Assembly: GCA_029246415.1 (NCBI GenBank)
Contig: JAQWNF010000006.1
Coordinates: 1-64,000, forward strand
Direction: 5' to 3'
Length of the DNA stretch: 64,000 bases
Origin: Glaciecola sp.
GTDB lineage: Bacteria; Pseudomonadota; Gammaproteobacteria; Enterobacterales; Alteromonadaceae
Part shown: one piece after another, positions 8,021 through 17,629 of the stretch
How the letters are laid out: the number at the start of each line of letters is the position of its first letter
Position numbering within the stretch: position 1 is the first letter of the stretch
Notes under the pieces: generated by a model
The model's input: the letters and a program-made list of their open reading frames with translations, nothing else
Told to the model about the DNA's origin: nothing
The model's database searches: none
Translations under genes and position numbers: made by a program

Positions 8021-11000
8021 TTAGTTTGTTTCTGGTGCTTTATCTGGTAACGTTGCATTCTCACGCGTACCCCAAGATAACTGATAAAACACATCCAATG
8101 CATTTTCAGCGCCGCTGGTCGCTTCGACATATAAATTAGGTAACCACTGATAACGCAAGCCAAATTCTGCAATCGCATTAAATACCCCAACTCGGTACTC
8201 CACTGATAACCGTTCATTCAATTGTCCGGTGATCCCCAGTTGGGCATTATCACCTTGTCCTTGAGTGGAAAGTTGTAAATTCTGTACCCCTATCTTATCA
8301 CCAAATTCAGAAATTGCTTCTTGTGATTTTCCAAGACCAAATCCAAGTATCGCATTGGTGAGTATGACCGAGTTATCTTCTTGAGAGTCATCATTGAGAT
8401 CTTTACCTCGAATTAAATACGATAAAATATTGGGGTTTTCTAACATAGGTTCAGAAAATAACTGGGCATCTAATTGGTTGGCGAGACCGGAGATTTTTAA
8501 TCCTGCAATAACATCATCATTCATATTTTTAGGGTTACGAATGGCTTCCAACTGAATAAACGGGAGACTAGCGGGACCGTTAAAAATCAATTGACCATTG
8601 CGGATCAATAAATCCTGACCGTAAGCTTGATACTGCCCATTATTTAAAGCAACCGAGCCAATCACACTAGGCTGTTGTTTTTCCAAATAAAACTCAACAC
8701 TTCCTTGTAAGTTAGTAGAAAAATCAAAACCACCGACTTTAACTGTATTTTTTTGTAAGGGATCGATTAACACTCGGATATTAGCTAACAGATCCAAAGG
8801 CGCTTCAGTAAATGCGGCATTAGGATTAGTAAACCCTTGCTCAACCGGTTGAGTAATGATGATGTCACCATGAGGCGTAACTGCGCTTTTGTCTAACTGC
8901 TCTATTTCTACATTGAGCTCAGGGATAATGATGATCCCATTTAATGATAATAATTGCCCTTCTTTAGTGAGCGCAATGTTAGCACTAGTATTACCGGTAA
9001 AACGGTTAAACTGCGGTAAGAACGGTGCAACGAGTCCCAAATTAACCGATTTTACTTGCGTATATAAGGTCAGTTTATCTGCCATGACCAATTGATACTG
9101 GATATCTCCTAACTTTTCACCAACCAAAGTGCCGGTTGAATTAATCGAGAGTGGCTGATCCGAAGCATAGAGACGATATTGCGCCGCCACATCGATTTTA
9201 GCTTGGGTGATACTGGCATCTAATTTGGGCGTTATTTGCCAATCACTCGGGGTAACACCTATGTTCCCTGTTATGTCTAATTGTGGTTCGTTTTCGTTCC
9301 CAGATAACGCAATCTGGGCCTCACCATCAATATTCGCATCTGTGGTGATAGTAATCGGTTTAGCTAAGAAGGGATTGGCTAAGTTGAGTAGTGACTGAAT
9401 ATGTAAACTTGTAATATTGATGGCTACTGGGGCGAGTGTGTTGTCTTTTATATATTCGTTAAGTTCATCATGTAAAGCTAACTCAATCGGTTGGATCTCC
9501 CATGTTCCGACCACATCATCTGCTGCATTTCGGATAGCGAGTTGCCATTGGTCGATACTTAATAGCGCTTTACCCGAATGCATTTCGTTTGCTGTAAGGC
9601 TAGGTGTATCAGTCCTTAAATACGCCGGTATTAGGCGAACCGAGTAAGGGGCTAATGCTACTTTTCCTAATGGAGACTCGACCAACATAGACTCAAGCGT
9701 GACGGCAATATCCGCAGGTGTAATCGCAACAGCCATTGCTTGTGAATATTGCCCTGTGAGGACCTGGACTGATTGATTAGAGTCGGTATAGCTCGTATTA
9801 GGATGTGTCCAATTAGCTGCAACTTGAGCATTGAGTGATGTAAAATCGCCAGTAAAGTTGATATTCATTGCATGCAAGTTAACCTCTGGCTGCTGCACAT
9901 CTTGCACGGCTATTTTTCCAGTAAACGTAGGCGAGCTCAGTGGACCGGAAAGAGCCACTGAAGCTTGAATTGATTCGGGATCCTGAGTTGTGTAGTTGAT
10001 AGATAAGGCCACATTGTCCGAACTCGATGTCGGTACTTTTCCTTTAATTAACACAGCATGAGGGCCAAAATTAATTGGCGATGGCGTGATAACAATACCT
10101 TGCTGATTACCTTGAGCAGCCAATTGCCATTGTAGATCGGCTAGTTGTAGCTCAGTAGTGTAAGGTCGTTGAATGCTTAGGTGTTGAATGTTGCCCTGAG
10201 ATGCGAGTTGCCATTGACTGATGTCACCATTAAATGTCAATGAACCTGCTTGCATTGACAAGTTAATCGAGGATTCGGCCAGATCTACAGCCTGCCATGT
10301 CAGCTGGGTGTCAATTTGATGCGTCCAATCTTGCGCTAAGGCAACTTGACTATTCATCGCAAAGTAAGGATGTGTCAGCGCTAGTTGGCTTTTGATCCCC
10401 TCAGGAGTCACACTATTTTGGGTCGTCAATGCAAGATCGGATAAATGCAAATCACCGTCTACATTACTAATCGTAATCTTGTTAATATGGAGAGTCATCG
10501 TTTCAAGATTGATAGGGATCGTAATCGGGGCTTGTGCTTGCAGCCAAGGTTTAGGTCCTTGCATCAACGTCTGCCATTGATTGACTGCATCTTTATATTG
10601 CGGAGAGATAGCGATGATTTGTTTATGCAAGGTATTGATTAGCGCGTTTAACGGTTTGTTGGGTGTATTCACAGGTTGCGTTACAGGCGCTGCTTTTTTT
10701 GCTGTAGGGGCAACGGCAGCGGCTGGTGTTTGGGTGGCAATGGGCAATGCAACTCGTAAATATGGAATATCAATTGCCAACGATGCGATATCTAGCCAAA
10801 CAGGTGCTCTAGCACCAGCCTGTAAACCAATATGTGGAATCGTCACCGCAGTCGATAAGGCTGTATTATCTAATAATGTTACGCTTAAATCTGTAATTTG
10901 AATTTGCTTAATATCCACAGGAAAAGGCAACTCAGCAGGTGGCGCATCAGCTTTTGTAGTTTCACTTTCTAGAGTGTTCGTAACTTGTCTAATCTGCGGT

Positions 11001-11332
11001 TCAATGATCTGTAACGTCGTGATACACAATCGCTTTTCCCATACACAGTCCAAACCTAAGCCGGTACTGATTTGGGCAACACTGATGTCCCAACCTGGGA
11101 CGCTTATCTCAATATCGGAAAATGCCAAGGTATCAAATAACGTTCCTTCTTGATAAGTAATCGCGATATTGTCTAAGGCATTTAGTTGTTTGGTGGCGTA
11201 GTTCAGCGCCCACGTTGAATTCAATATTGCTACAGGCAATGCCAATATAATGATGATGATGGCGAGCAGAGAAAATAGCGTCCTTTTGATCCAAGTACGT
11301 CTTTTGGGTGGGCGTTGCTGTTCAGTATTCAT
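8021..11332 (-). CDS. tamB: TamB, translocation and assembly module inner-membrane component
   Basis: Large AsmA-like bridging protein, 1103 residues (E. coli TamB 1259), which with TamA supports outer-membrane protein assembly and lipid transport between membranes. One N-terminal membrane anchor follows a basic start (MNTEQQRPPKRRTWIKRTLF, then a hydrophobic segment to about residue 40). A long beta-rich body with repeated strand patterns leads to the C-terminal DUF490 domain, with VGGFDFSTNLQGSVEFYLEK and ILSYLIRGKDLNDD. The ATG at 11330-11332 overlaps the tamA stop by one base (TAATG); the track start 12 codons upstream lies inside tamA. No ytfP follows, unlike E. coli. Confidence 0.93.
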   Translation of the reverse strand: MNTEQQRPPKRRTWIKRTLFSLLAIIIIILALPVAILNSTWALNYATKQLNALDNIAITYQEGTLFDTLAFSDIEISVPGWDISVAQISTGLGLDCVWEKRLCITTLQIIEPQIRQVTNTLESETTKADAPPAELPFPVDIKQIQITDLSVTLLDNTALSTAVTIPHIGLQAGARAPVWLDIASLAIDIPYLRVALPIATQTPAAAVAPTAKKAAPVTQPVNTPNKPLNALINTLHKQIIAISPQYKDAVNQWQTLMQGPKPWLQAQAPITIPINLETMTLHINKITISNVDGDLHLSDLALTTQNSVTPEGIKSQLALTHPYFAMNSQVALAQDWTHQIDTQLTWQAVDLAESSINLSMQAGSLTFNGDISQWQLASQGNIQHLSIQRPYTTELQLADLQWQLAAQGNQQGIVITPSPINFGPHAVLIKGKVPTSSSDNVALSINYTTQDPESIQASVALSGPLSSPTFTGKIAVQDVQQPEVNLHAMNINFTGDFTSLNAQVAANWTHPNTSYTDSNQSVQVLTGQYSQAMAVAITPADIAVTLESMLVESPLGKVALAPYSVRLIPAYLRTDTPSLTANEMHSGKALLSIDQWQLAIRNAADDVVGTWEIQPIELALHDELNEYIKDNTLAPVAINITSLHIQSLLNLANPFLAKPITITTDANIDGEAQIALSGNENEPQLDITGNIGVTPSDWQITPKLDASITQAKIDVAAQYRLYASDQPLSINSTGTLVGEKLGDIQYQLVMADKLTLYTQVKSVNLGLVAPFLPQFNRFTGNTSANIALTKEGQLLSLNGIIIIPELNVEIEQLDKSAVTPHGDIIITQPVEQGFTNPNAAFTEAPLDLLANIRVLIDPLQKNTVKVGGFDFSTNLQGSVEFYLEKQQPSVIGSVALNNGQYQAYGQDLLIRNGQLIFNGPASLPFIQLEAIRNPKNMNDDVIAGLKISGLANQLDAQLFSEPMLENPNILSYLIRGKDLNDDSQEDNSVILTNAILGFGLGKSQEAISEFGDKIGVQNLQLSTQGQGDNAQLGITGQLNERLSVEYRVGVFNAIAEFGLRYQWLPNLYVEATSGAENALDVFYQLSWGTRENATLPDKAPETN

Positions 11333-13134
11333 TATAAAATCGGCCCCATAACAAGATGCAGGCGCCATGTCATTTCTGAGTCATTTTTACCACGAGCAAG
11401 ATATACTCGAATTGGGCCAACAGGTGATTGCCAATGCAGGCCTAATCCAGTTCCAATTGCTTTGGTTTCATCTTCAGGACTTTGTGCCCACGCGCTATCG
11501 ACAAACCCAGCGACACGAAACGACTCTGAAATAGGCACAATAAACTCTTGTGATAACACCACTAATGAATCGGCACCTGTATCCTCATTCTCGCTATCTA
11601 CCGGTGAAATCGCTTCATAGCCAAACCCGCGTACACTTTGATCACCACCTGCATAAAAACGTAATGTACTCGGTGTTTGCGCAAAGCTATCAGTACTTAA
11701 ATAATCTACTTTGATCTTGCTCACGCTCCAACCTAAATCGGCAATGGGACGTAGCCATGCACTACTTGCTAATATACGTGATATTGAGATATCACTGCCT
11801 AACGAGGATTGTGCGGATTCTAAGGTGAGGTTTTGGCGATCCCCTTTTGTCGGAAATAATGGATGGTCGATGCGCAAGCGAGTAATACTGCCACCAACAA
11901 ACATTAATTGATTATCAATTTGCTCGTCGCTCCCTTGAGTAAACGAGTTATATTCATAGCGAACAAACAAGCTTGGCTGCCATGCTTTGAATATACTTTG
12001 ACCCGTGCGCTTTTCCATATCGAAAAAACGTTGCGCACCCAAAGTGACGCTATTACTTTTGCTGTCGTTGCGGTCAATGTGTTTTAACCCACTTTGTAAC
12101 GCTAGGTATTGTGTATTTGGGTTGCCGTAGGGAATTTTGTAAGTAGACACTAATGATTGCTCAACCAAGGAAGCTTTTAGCGATGCTCGCAAACTATGAC
12201 CAGACTGGTTAATCCGAGGGCGACGCCAGTCGACACTGACTCTTGGCCCTTCATCTGAGCTGACACCAACACCAAAATTAACAAAATGTTTCGCTTTTTC
12301 AACACCGTTAATTTCGACATCAATTTGGTTGTTACTGCGATCTTTAAGGTTGGGGCGCACTTGTAATGAGGTAAAGTAGCCAGTTTGTTTGAGATCATTG
12401 GTCAGTGTATTCAGAGCGCTCAGCGAGTAATTATCGCCGACACTAATATCTGAGACAGTTTCGACAACGTTAGCCTCTAAAATATTATTATCAATCACAA
12501 ACTGTCGAATGGTGTAACGTTCACCTAAGGCAATATCTATAAGGATATTGACCGATTGATTATCGGCATTTACCGTCACATTTTGCTGTTGAAAATGGAT
12601 ATCGAAATAGCCTTGGGCGATCGCTTGAGAATAAAAGTTATCTTTAAATGCTTGATATTGACCTTGTTGAAATGGTTTGTTTATGCGTTGTTTAAACTGA
12701 TTGGTTAACAGCGTTAATTCAGTGGATTGGCTTAATTCACCCGTAATGTTTAGTGCGATGTCAGCAATGCGTGCTTGTGGGCCTAAATCAATAGCGACCT
12801 GCCATTCATGGCATACTTGAGGGCCAAGCAAGCTAATCGTGTCAACGCGCGCAGCAAAATAGCCAAAGCTATGAGCTGATTGGATGACCGTTTTACCAAT
12901 CGCTTGTTGCACTTGGTTGATGGCCAACTCACTATTTTCTGCACATTGAACCAAGCCATTAATCGCACTTAACGAAATCTCTATGTTGCTCTCAACTAAA
13001 CTCGGTATAGATGGGGTAAAGGAGAGTTCTATAGGGGCGGGAGATGGGTTTGCCATTACTTGGAAATTAGTAAGAAAGACCAAGCAGAACATCATATGCA
13101 AATAAAATGAGATACGTTTAGCTAACTCGTTCAA
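11332..13134 (-). CDS. tamA: TamA, Omp85-family outer-membrane protein
   Basis: Outer-membrane partner of TamB, 600 residues (E. coli TamA 577). A signal peptide ending near FQVMANP precedes three POTRA domains (about residues 40-265). An Omp85/surface-antigen beta-barrel follows, with VGVSSDEGPRVSVDWRRPRI at its start, RFYAGGDQSVRGFGYEAISP (the conserved VRGF lid-lock loop) and a C-terminal strand after GLGLHWQSPVGPIRVYLA. The track start is a TTG four bases after the serine hydrolase stop; an ATG pair at residues 14-15 is an alternative. The gene is sandwiched without gaps between the hydrolase and tamB. Confidence 0.95.
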   Translation of the reverse strand: MNELAKRISFYLHMMFCLVFLTNFQVMANPSPAPIELSFTPSIPSLVESNIEISLSAINGLVQCAENSELAINQVQQAIGKTVIQSAHSFGYFAARVDTISLLGPQVCHEWQVAIDLGPQARIADIALNITGELSQSTELTLLTNQFKQRINKPFQQGQYQAFKDNFYSQAIAQGYFDIHFQQQNVTVNADNQSVNILIDIALGERYTIRQFVIDNNILEANVVETVSDISVGDNYSLSALNTLTNDLKQTGYFTSLQVRPNLKDRSNNQIDVEINGVEKAKHFVNFGVGVSSDEGPRVSVDWRRPRINQSGHSLRASLKASLVEQSLVSTYKIPYGNPNTQYLALQSGLKHIDRNDSKSNSVTLGAQRFFDMEKRTGQSIFKAWQPSLFVRYEYNSFTQGSDEQIDNQLMFVGGSITRLRIDHPLFPTKGDRQNLTLESAQSSLGSDISISRILASSAWLRPIADLGWSVSKIKVDYLSTDSFAQTPSTLRFYAGGDQSVRGFGYEAISPVDSENEDTGADSLVVLSQEFIVPISESFRVAGFVDSAWAQSPEDETKAIGTGLGLHWQSPVGPIRVYLARGKNDSEMTWRLHLVMGPIL

Positions 13135-13137
13135 AAT

Positions 13138-14820
13138 CTATTCTACACCTTGCACTGTCGGTGTAAGGCTTTCAGACCAAGGAGTAAAATACATATCGCG
13201 GTATTCGTGGTTGACGATTTCTTTGGCTGTATAAGGATACATAGATAAGCCTTTGATTGAACGGTCAGGGCGCACATCAAAATGGATAAACGCATCACTA
13301 GCCGCGTTTTGGTTATCCCAGCGCACCAGCCAAGAATGTTCTCCAAATGCTTCTAAATCGCCCTTAAGCGTCGGCATTTTGTGACTTTTAAAACGTAAAT
13401 TACCTTGGCTATTTTCCCATAACGTAATGTTACCAAACCACTTGTCTTTGTATGTACCTAGATATTTGTCGACGGGTAACAGCATCACACCTGTGCCGAC
13501 AGGATCTGGGAGTAGACGAGCAAGATATCGTGCTTCTTGTTTTTCTTGATAATCAACATAGTGGGCGACCCAATCGATTTTAGGCGACTCCGGCATGATA
13601 GATTTTATTACGGCTTGCATGATGGCTGAACGCACGCCGTAGTTCGACCCATTATTAAGCACAACCACACCTAAAGATAACTCTGGGATCATTGCAACAT
13701 AAGCTTGATAACCAGAGAGTGTGCCGGTGTGCGAAATCATCTCATATCCATAGATGTTCTCTTTGCGCCAACCAATCGCATAACTTTTAGAATGGGTGCG
13801 ATGTGTTTGTTTGGCATGACTAGAAATATATAACGGAATTTGCGCCGTAAACATCTGCTCGAGTTGTTCTGTAGAAAATAACGCGTCGCCTTTGCGCGTC
13901 GTTGCATCATTGAGCAGCGCTTGCAACCACACCGCCATACCCTGTGCGTTACACACGACACCACCTGCGGCAGCGGATAAAATTTCCGAGCCATGAATAC
14001 CATTGCGCGGAATCGCATAGATCCCACGCTCATCATTATGACCATAACTTAACGCCACATTAGCTAATGCGGTGTTGGGCATTGCGCCGCCATAACATTG
14101 GATATTAAGCGGAGCGAAAATACGCTCTTGTAAAAATTGTGCCCACGGTAATCCACTGATTTTAGCTACAATTTCAGCGGCGGTAATATACATCACATTC
14201 GAGTAAGCATAGGTAGAACGAAAGCTATAAACTGGCGTTAAGTGACGTAAATTGTGGATCAGTTCTTTGCGGGTAAAGCCAGAAGGTTCGGGCCAAAGCA
14301 TGCTATCTCCAGCACCACCCACTAGACCGCTGCGATGCGTAAACAGATCCAGAATAGTAAATTCAGACGTCACATACGGATTGGACAATCTAAACTCGGG
14401 TAAATGGTCAATGACTTTATCCGTCCATGCGACTTTACCTTCATCGACTAAAATAGCCATAGTGGCAGCGGTAAAGGCTTTGGTGGTAGAGGCAATGCGA
14501 AAATAGGTGTGCTTGTTGACGTCTAAGTCGTTTTCTAGATGACGTTTACCATAGCCCTTAGCATGGACAATTTTACCATGATGGACGATGGCGACGGCTG
14601 CGCCTGGGGTATAAAAGGTCTTCAGCGCTTGATTAACAACCGTATCAAGCTCTTGACTGGATATTAGGGTCAGAGCCGATTTATTAGAAATAACAGCTTG
14701 GTTAGCATAGGCTTGAGCCATCAGTGCAACCCACAACAACAATCCACATAAGGTACATAAGATTGATTTTATCAATGTAATCCGCCAACCTGATATTCGT
14801 CCTTGATCATGTTGATTCAA
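13138..14820 (-). CDS. Exported serine hydrolase, class C beta-lactamase/PBP4*-like with DUF3471-like C-terminus
   Basis: Beta-lactamase-fold serine hydrolase, 560 residues. A hydrophobic signal segment around residues 15-38 ends near AQAYANQ. The active-site motifs are intact: nucleophile motif STTK (111-114), the YSN triad in TYAYSNVMYITAAE, and HTG in ISHTGTLSGYQ. The region after about residue 450 (KYLGTYKDKWFGNITLWE) is the small beta domain (DUF3471-like) common in such proteins. The family includes D-aminopeptidases, esterases and beta-lactamase-like proteins, so the substrate is open. It starts at TTG with AAGGA eight bases upstream. Four bases separate it from tamA, so it probably heads a three-gene operon with tamAB. 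Confidence 0.85.
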   Translation of the reverse strand: MNQHDQGRISGWRITLIKSILCTLCGLLLWVALMAQAYANQAVISNKSALTLISSQELDTVVNQALKTFYTPGAAVAIVHHGKIVHAKGYGKRHLENDLDVNKHTYFRIASTTKAFTAATMAILVDEGKVAWTDKVIDHLPEFRLSNPYVTSEFTILDLFTHRSGLVGGAGDSMLWPEPSGFTRKELIHNLRHLTPVYSFRSTYAYSNVMYITAAEIVAKISGLPWAQFLQERIFAPLNIQCYGGAMPNTALANVALSYGHNDERGIYAIPRNGIHGSEILSAAAGGVVCNAQGMAVWLQALLNDATTRKGDALFSTEQLEQMFTAQIPLYISSHAKQTHRTHSKSYAIGWRKENIYGYEMISHTGTLSGYQAYVAMIPELSLGVVVLNNGSNYGVRSAIMQAVIKSIMPESPKIDWVAHYVDYQEKQEARYLARLLPDPVGTGVMLLPVDKYLGTYKDKWFGNITLWENSQGNLRFKSHKMPTLKGDLEAFGEHSWLVRWDNQNAASDAFIHFDVRPDRSIKGLSMYPYTAKEIVNHEYRDMYFTPWSESLTPTVQGVE

Positions 14821-14893
14821 TTTAGTATTCCTTTACCAATCACCACACTTTAATTAACGACGATTGTAACGGATATAAGCATAAAGGCAACCG

Positions 14894-15772
14894 TTATGAG
14901 ACCTTTGGTGTAAAACCAAACCAGCCCAATTTACGCGACATAATCAGTATAAATGCACCGACGTACATAGTAACACCATAGACACCAGAAGCGATTGCAT
15001 ATTCTGGGTGCTGTAAAAAACTCACCGCAATTAATATCGACATGGTGGCGTTTTGTGTGCCGACTTCAATCCCTAATGTGACCGTATCATTATCTGAAAA
15101 ATTGCCTACTCGAGCTAATGCCACACCAATAACGGTAGCTAATATATTTAAACCAAACGTCAATACAAATACATTTGGAAAGGACTCAAGAAGCATTTCT
15201 TGCTCATCAATCGCGATAAGTATAATCATAGTCAACAAAAATAACGTGGAAATATGCCTAAATACGCCTTCACTGCGCTGGGCAAAACTCAAGGCGTAAT
15301 GACGGACGCTCATGCCGATTATAATAGGTATCAAGGTGATGAATAATAGGCTTAATGAAGTATTAAGCAGAGAAAAAGGTTCTTTGGGAAGAATGGTAAA
15401 ATAATCCACACTAAATTTAATTAACCATGGAGTAGTCACTACACATAACAAGGTTGTGATTGCAGTGAGTGAGACAGATAGTGCTAAATTAGCCCGTCCG
15501 ATATGACTGAGCAAATTTGATGATGTGCCGCCAGGACAAGCTGCTAATACCATCAAGCCAATAGCAATATGTGGAGCAACATCTAAAGCCACACAAAGAG
15601 TAAATGTAACCAAAGGTAGACAAATCATTTGGCCAAACAAGCCTAACGATACGGCTTTTGGGGTTCGCATTAATCGTTTGAAATCATTTAACGTGAGCGA
15701 TAGCCCCATGCCAAACATGATCAACGCTAAACTCCCTGGTAACAGGACTTGGGTAAAAAATGATGCCTCCAT
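14894..15772 (-). CDS. Bile acid:sodium symporter (BASS) family transporter
   Basis: Integral membrane protein of 292 residues with about nine to ten hydrophobic segments. Family hallmarks are IMFGMGLSLTLNDFKRLMRT near residue 20, the crossover AACPGGTSSNLLSHIGRANLALS near 78-100, and GIEVGTQNATMSILIAVSFL near 240. BASS proteins couple sodium to uptake of organic acids such as bile acids, pyruvate or pantothenate; the substrate here is unknown. It is last in a packed operon (13 bases after the SDR), which suggests it imports the acid that the operon degrades. Confidence 0.88.
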   Translation of the reverse strand: MEASFFTQVLLPGSLALIMFGMGLSLTLNDFKRLMRTPKAVSLGLFGQMICLPLVTFTLCVALDVAPHIAIGLMVLAACPGGTSSNLLSHIGRANLALSVSLTAITTLLCVVTTPWLIKFSVDYFTILPKEPFSLLNTSLSLLFITLIPIIIGMSVRHYALSFAQRSEGVFRHISTLFLLTMIILIAIDEQEMLLESFPNVFVLTFGLNILATVIGVALARVGNFSDNDTVTLGIEVGTQNATMSILIAVSFLQHPEYAIASGVYGVTMYVGAFILIMSRKLGWFGFTPKVS

Positions 15773-15785
15773 GGTCGACTCCTCG

Positions 15786-16535
15786 TTAGCTCATTTTCTT
15801 TAATATCGATTTAGGTGCGATGCGTAAAAACCATTGTAACCATGCCCAAGGCCAACCTGGTACGTAAGAGTTTTCGCCTTCTTTTTCAATTGCCTTAACC
15901 ATCGCTTTGCAACCGGTTTCGGTATCGACAATAAAAGGAACTTTTTTTACTTTTTCGTTAATTTCACTGCGAATAAAGCCCGGATGAATAGTCGATACCT
16001 TGATATTCGTATCCATTAAATCAATGCGCATACCTTCAGACATTGAACTTAATGCCGCTTTGGTTGCTGCATACACTGTCATTGCTCGACGATAACTGCT
16101 AACCGCAGAAATAGACGAAATAGTCACTAAATGCCCAGCATTTTTAGGTCGAAAAATTTCTAAAGCAGCTTCACATTGTGCCAGTGCTGCAACAAAGTTA
16201 GTTTCGGCGGTTTGTTTATTGGCATAAAAATATCCAGTACCAATAGACGCACCTTTACCCATTCCGGCATTCACAATAATCCGATCAAGCCCACCCATTT
16301 CTGCGTCAAATTCTTTGAATACAGTAAACACAGCGTCATGATCATTCACGTCTAAGCTTTTGATCAACACTTTGATATCGGGATTGATAGCTAGCAGTTC
16401 GGCCTGTAATTCTGTTAAGCGTTCAACACGGCGCGCGCACAAGGCAAGATTACGACCAAGTTTGGCAAATTCAACTGCCATGCCTTTACCTAAGCCAGAG
16501 CTAGCACCGGTAATTAAAATATTTTGTCTCGTCAT
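15786..16535 (-). CDS. SDR family oxidoreductase (possible LvaD-like)
   Basis: Short-chain dehydrogenase/reductase of 249 residues with the N-terminal nucleotide motif TGASSGLG (about residues 8-15), NAG at 90 (IVNAGMGKGAS), catalytic Ser in TISSISAVSSYRR and the YxxxK pair in YAATKAALSSMSEGMR. An Arg-rich CARRVERL after strand two favours NADP(H). The C-terminus (GWPWAWLQWFLRIAPKSILK) is hydrophobic and basic, as in membrane-associated SDRs. It lies 13 bases after the phosphotransferase. In the lva operon of Pseudomonas the equivalent gene is a dehydrogenase of this class; that equivalence is inferred from context. Confidence 0.82.
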   Translation of the reverse strand: MTRQNILITGASSGLGKGMAVEFAKLGRNLALCARRVERLTELQAELLAINPDIKVLIKSLDVNDHDAVFTVFKEFDAEMGGLDRIIVNAGMGKGASIGTGYFYANKQTAETNFVAALAQCEAALEIFRPKNAGHLVTISSISAVSSYRRAMTVYAATKAALSSMSEGMRIDLMDTNIKVSTIHPGFIRSEINEKVKKVPFIVDTETGCKAMVKAIEKEGENSYVPGWPWAWLQWFLRIAPKSILKKMS

Positions 16536-16548
16536 ATTCAGCGAATTC

Positions 16549-17625
16549 CTATGCGTATTTATTTATTATTTTTCGACAACGATGAAGTAAGTAATGAGTA
16601 AAAATCCAGAAGTGTTTATATGCTGGATTACGAGTTTGCTTGTGATGATAGCGGTAATAAATTTGTAATACGATCGCCGCTAAACGAAATAATCCATACA
16701 CTTCATAAAATGCGAATGTGCTAACATCTGCCCCTGTTTTATCCGCATAGTATTGTATGACTTCGGCGCGGGTCAACATGCCGGGTAAATGGGTTGGCTG
16801 CATTGCCGTTTGTTTACCTAAAAAGTCATCATCAGCTTGAACCCAATACGCTAGGGTATTTCCCAAATCCATTAGCGGGTCGCCTAGCGTGGCTAGTTCC
16901 CAATCCAGCACGCCAATAATCTGTGTCGGGTCATTGCTGTCTAGTACCAGGTTGTCAAAACGAAAATCATTATGCGTCAAACAAATACTTTCGTGTTGTG
17001 GCATGTTACGTTGCAACCAACCCATAATGCCATTAGCGGCGGGGACATTCCAAGTTTTCGCTTTGCGATAGCGCTTGCTCCAACCATCAACCTGGCGTTG
17101 TATGTAGCCTTCACCTTTAGCAATACCCGATAGATTAGCTGCTTGATAATCCACTTGATGCAATGCAATCATACTGTCGATAGCATTAGTACATAATTGA
17201 CGTACCTGAGAGGTCGATAAATTTAACCCTCTGGGCATGTTCCTACGTGGAATGATCCCGTTCAGCTTTTGCATCACATAAAATTCAGAGCCAATAAGAC
17301 TGTCATCCTCACAGTGTCCTAACATATCAGGGACAAGCGGGAAAACCGGTTTTAATGCTAGTTGTAAGCGAAATTCCCGACCCATATCGTGAGCGCCTTT
17401 GGCTTTGGTACCAGCAGGTGCTCGACGTAAAATCACTTCACGGTCGGGATATGTCAGACAATATGTCCAATTTGACGCGCCACCTGAATATTGAGTGACA
17501 CTCGGTGTAATATTAGGCTCAATATTCAAGGTTGTGGCTAACCAAGGTTGCAGGGCTTGCATGGCTAACTCTTCACCATTACGTACCGCTTTTGCTTGAT
17601 CGTTATACTGTACAGATTGACTCAT
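16549..17625 (-). CDS. APH-fold phosphotransferase, LvaA/ACAD10-kinase-like
   Basis: Aminoglycoside-phosphotransferase-fold kinase of 358 residues. The N-lobe contains QYSGGASNWTYCLTYPDREV. The catalytic loop is CLTHNDFRFDNLVLD, with Asp and Asn as in APH enzymes, and the metal-binding segment is IGVLDWELATLGDPLMDLGN. This wording is typical of the group found next to ACAD10/11-type acyl-CoA dehydrogenases, whose studied members phosphorylate 4-hydroxyacyl-CoAs (LvaA, ACAD10/11 kinase domain). The ATG at 17625 (MSQSVQYND) replaces the track start at 17691, which lies inside the upstream gene. It is 4 bases downstream of the dehydrogenase stop. Confidence 0.87.
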   Translation of the reverse strand: MSQSVQYNDQAKAVRNGEELAMQALQPWLATTLNIEPNITPSVTQYSGGASNWTYCLTYPDREVILRRAPAGTKAKGAHDMGREFRLQLALKPVFPLVPDMLGHCEDDSLIGSEFYVMQKLNGIIPRRNMPRGLNLSTSQVRQLCTNAIDSMIALHQVDYQAANLSGIAKGEGYIQRQVDGWSKRYRKAKTWNVPAANGIMGWLQRNMPQHESICLTHNDFRFDNLVLDSNDPTQIIGVLDWELATLGDPLMDLGNTLAYWVQADDDFLGKQTAMQPTHLPGMLTRAEVIQYYADKTGADVSTFAFYEVYGLFRLAAIVLQIYYRYHHKQTRNPAYKHFWIFTHYLLHRCRKIINKYA

Positions 17626-17629
17626 TAGC

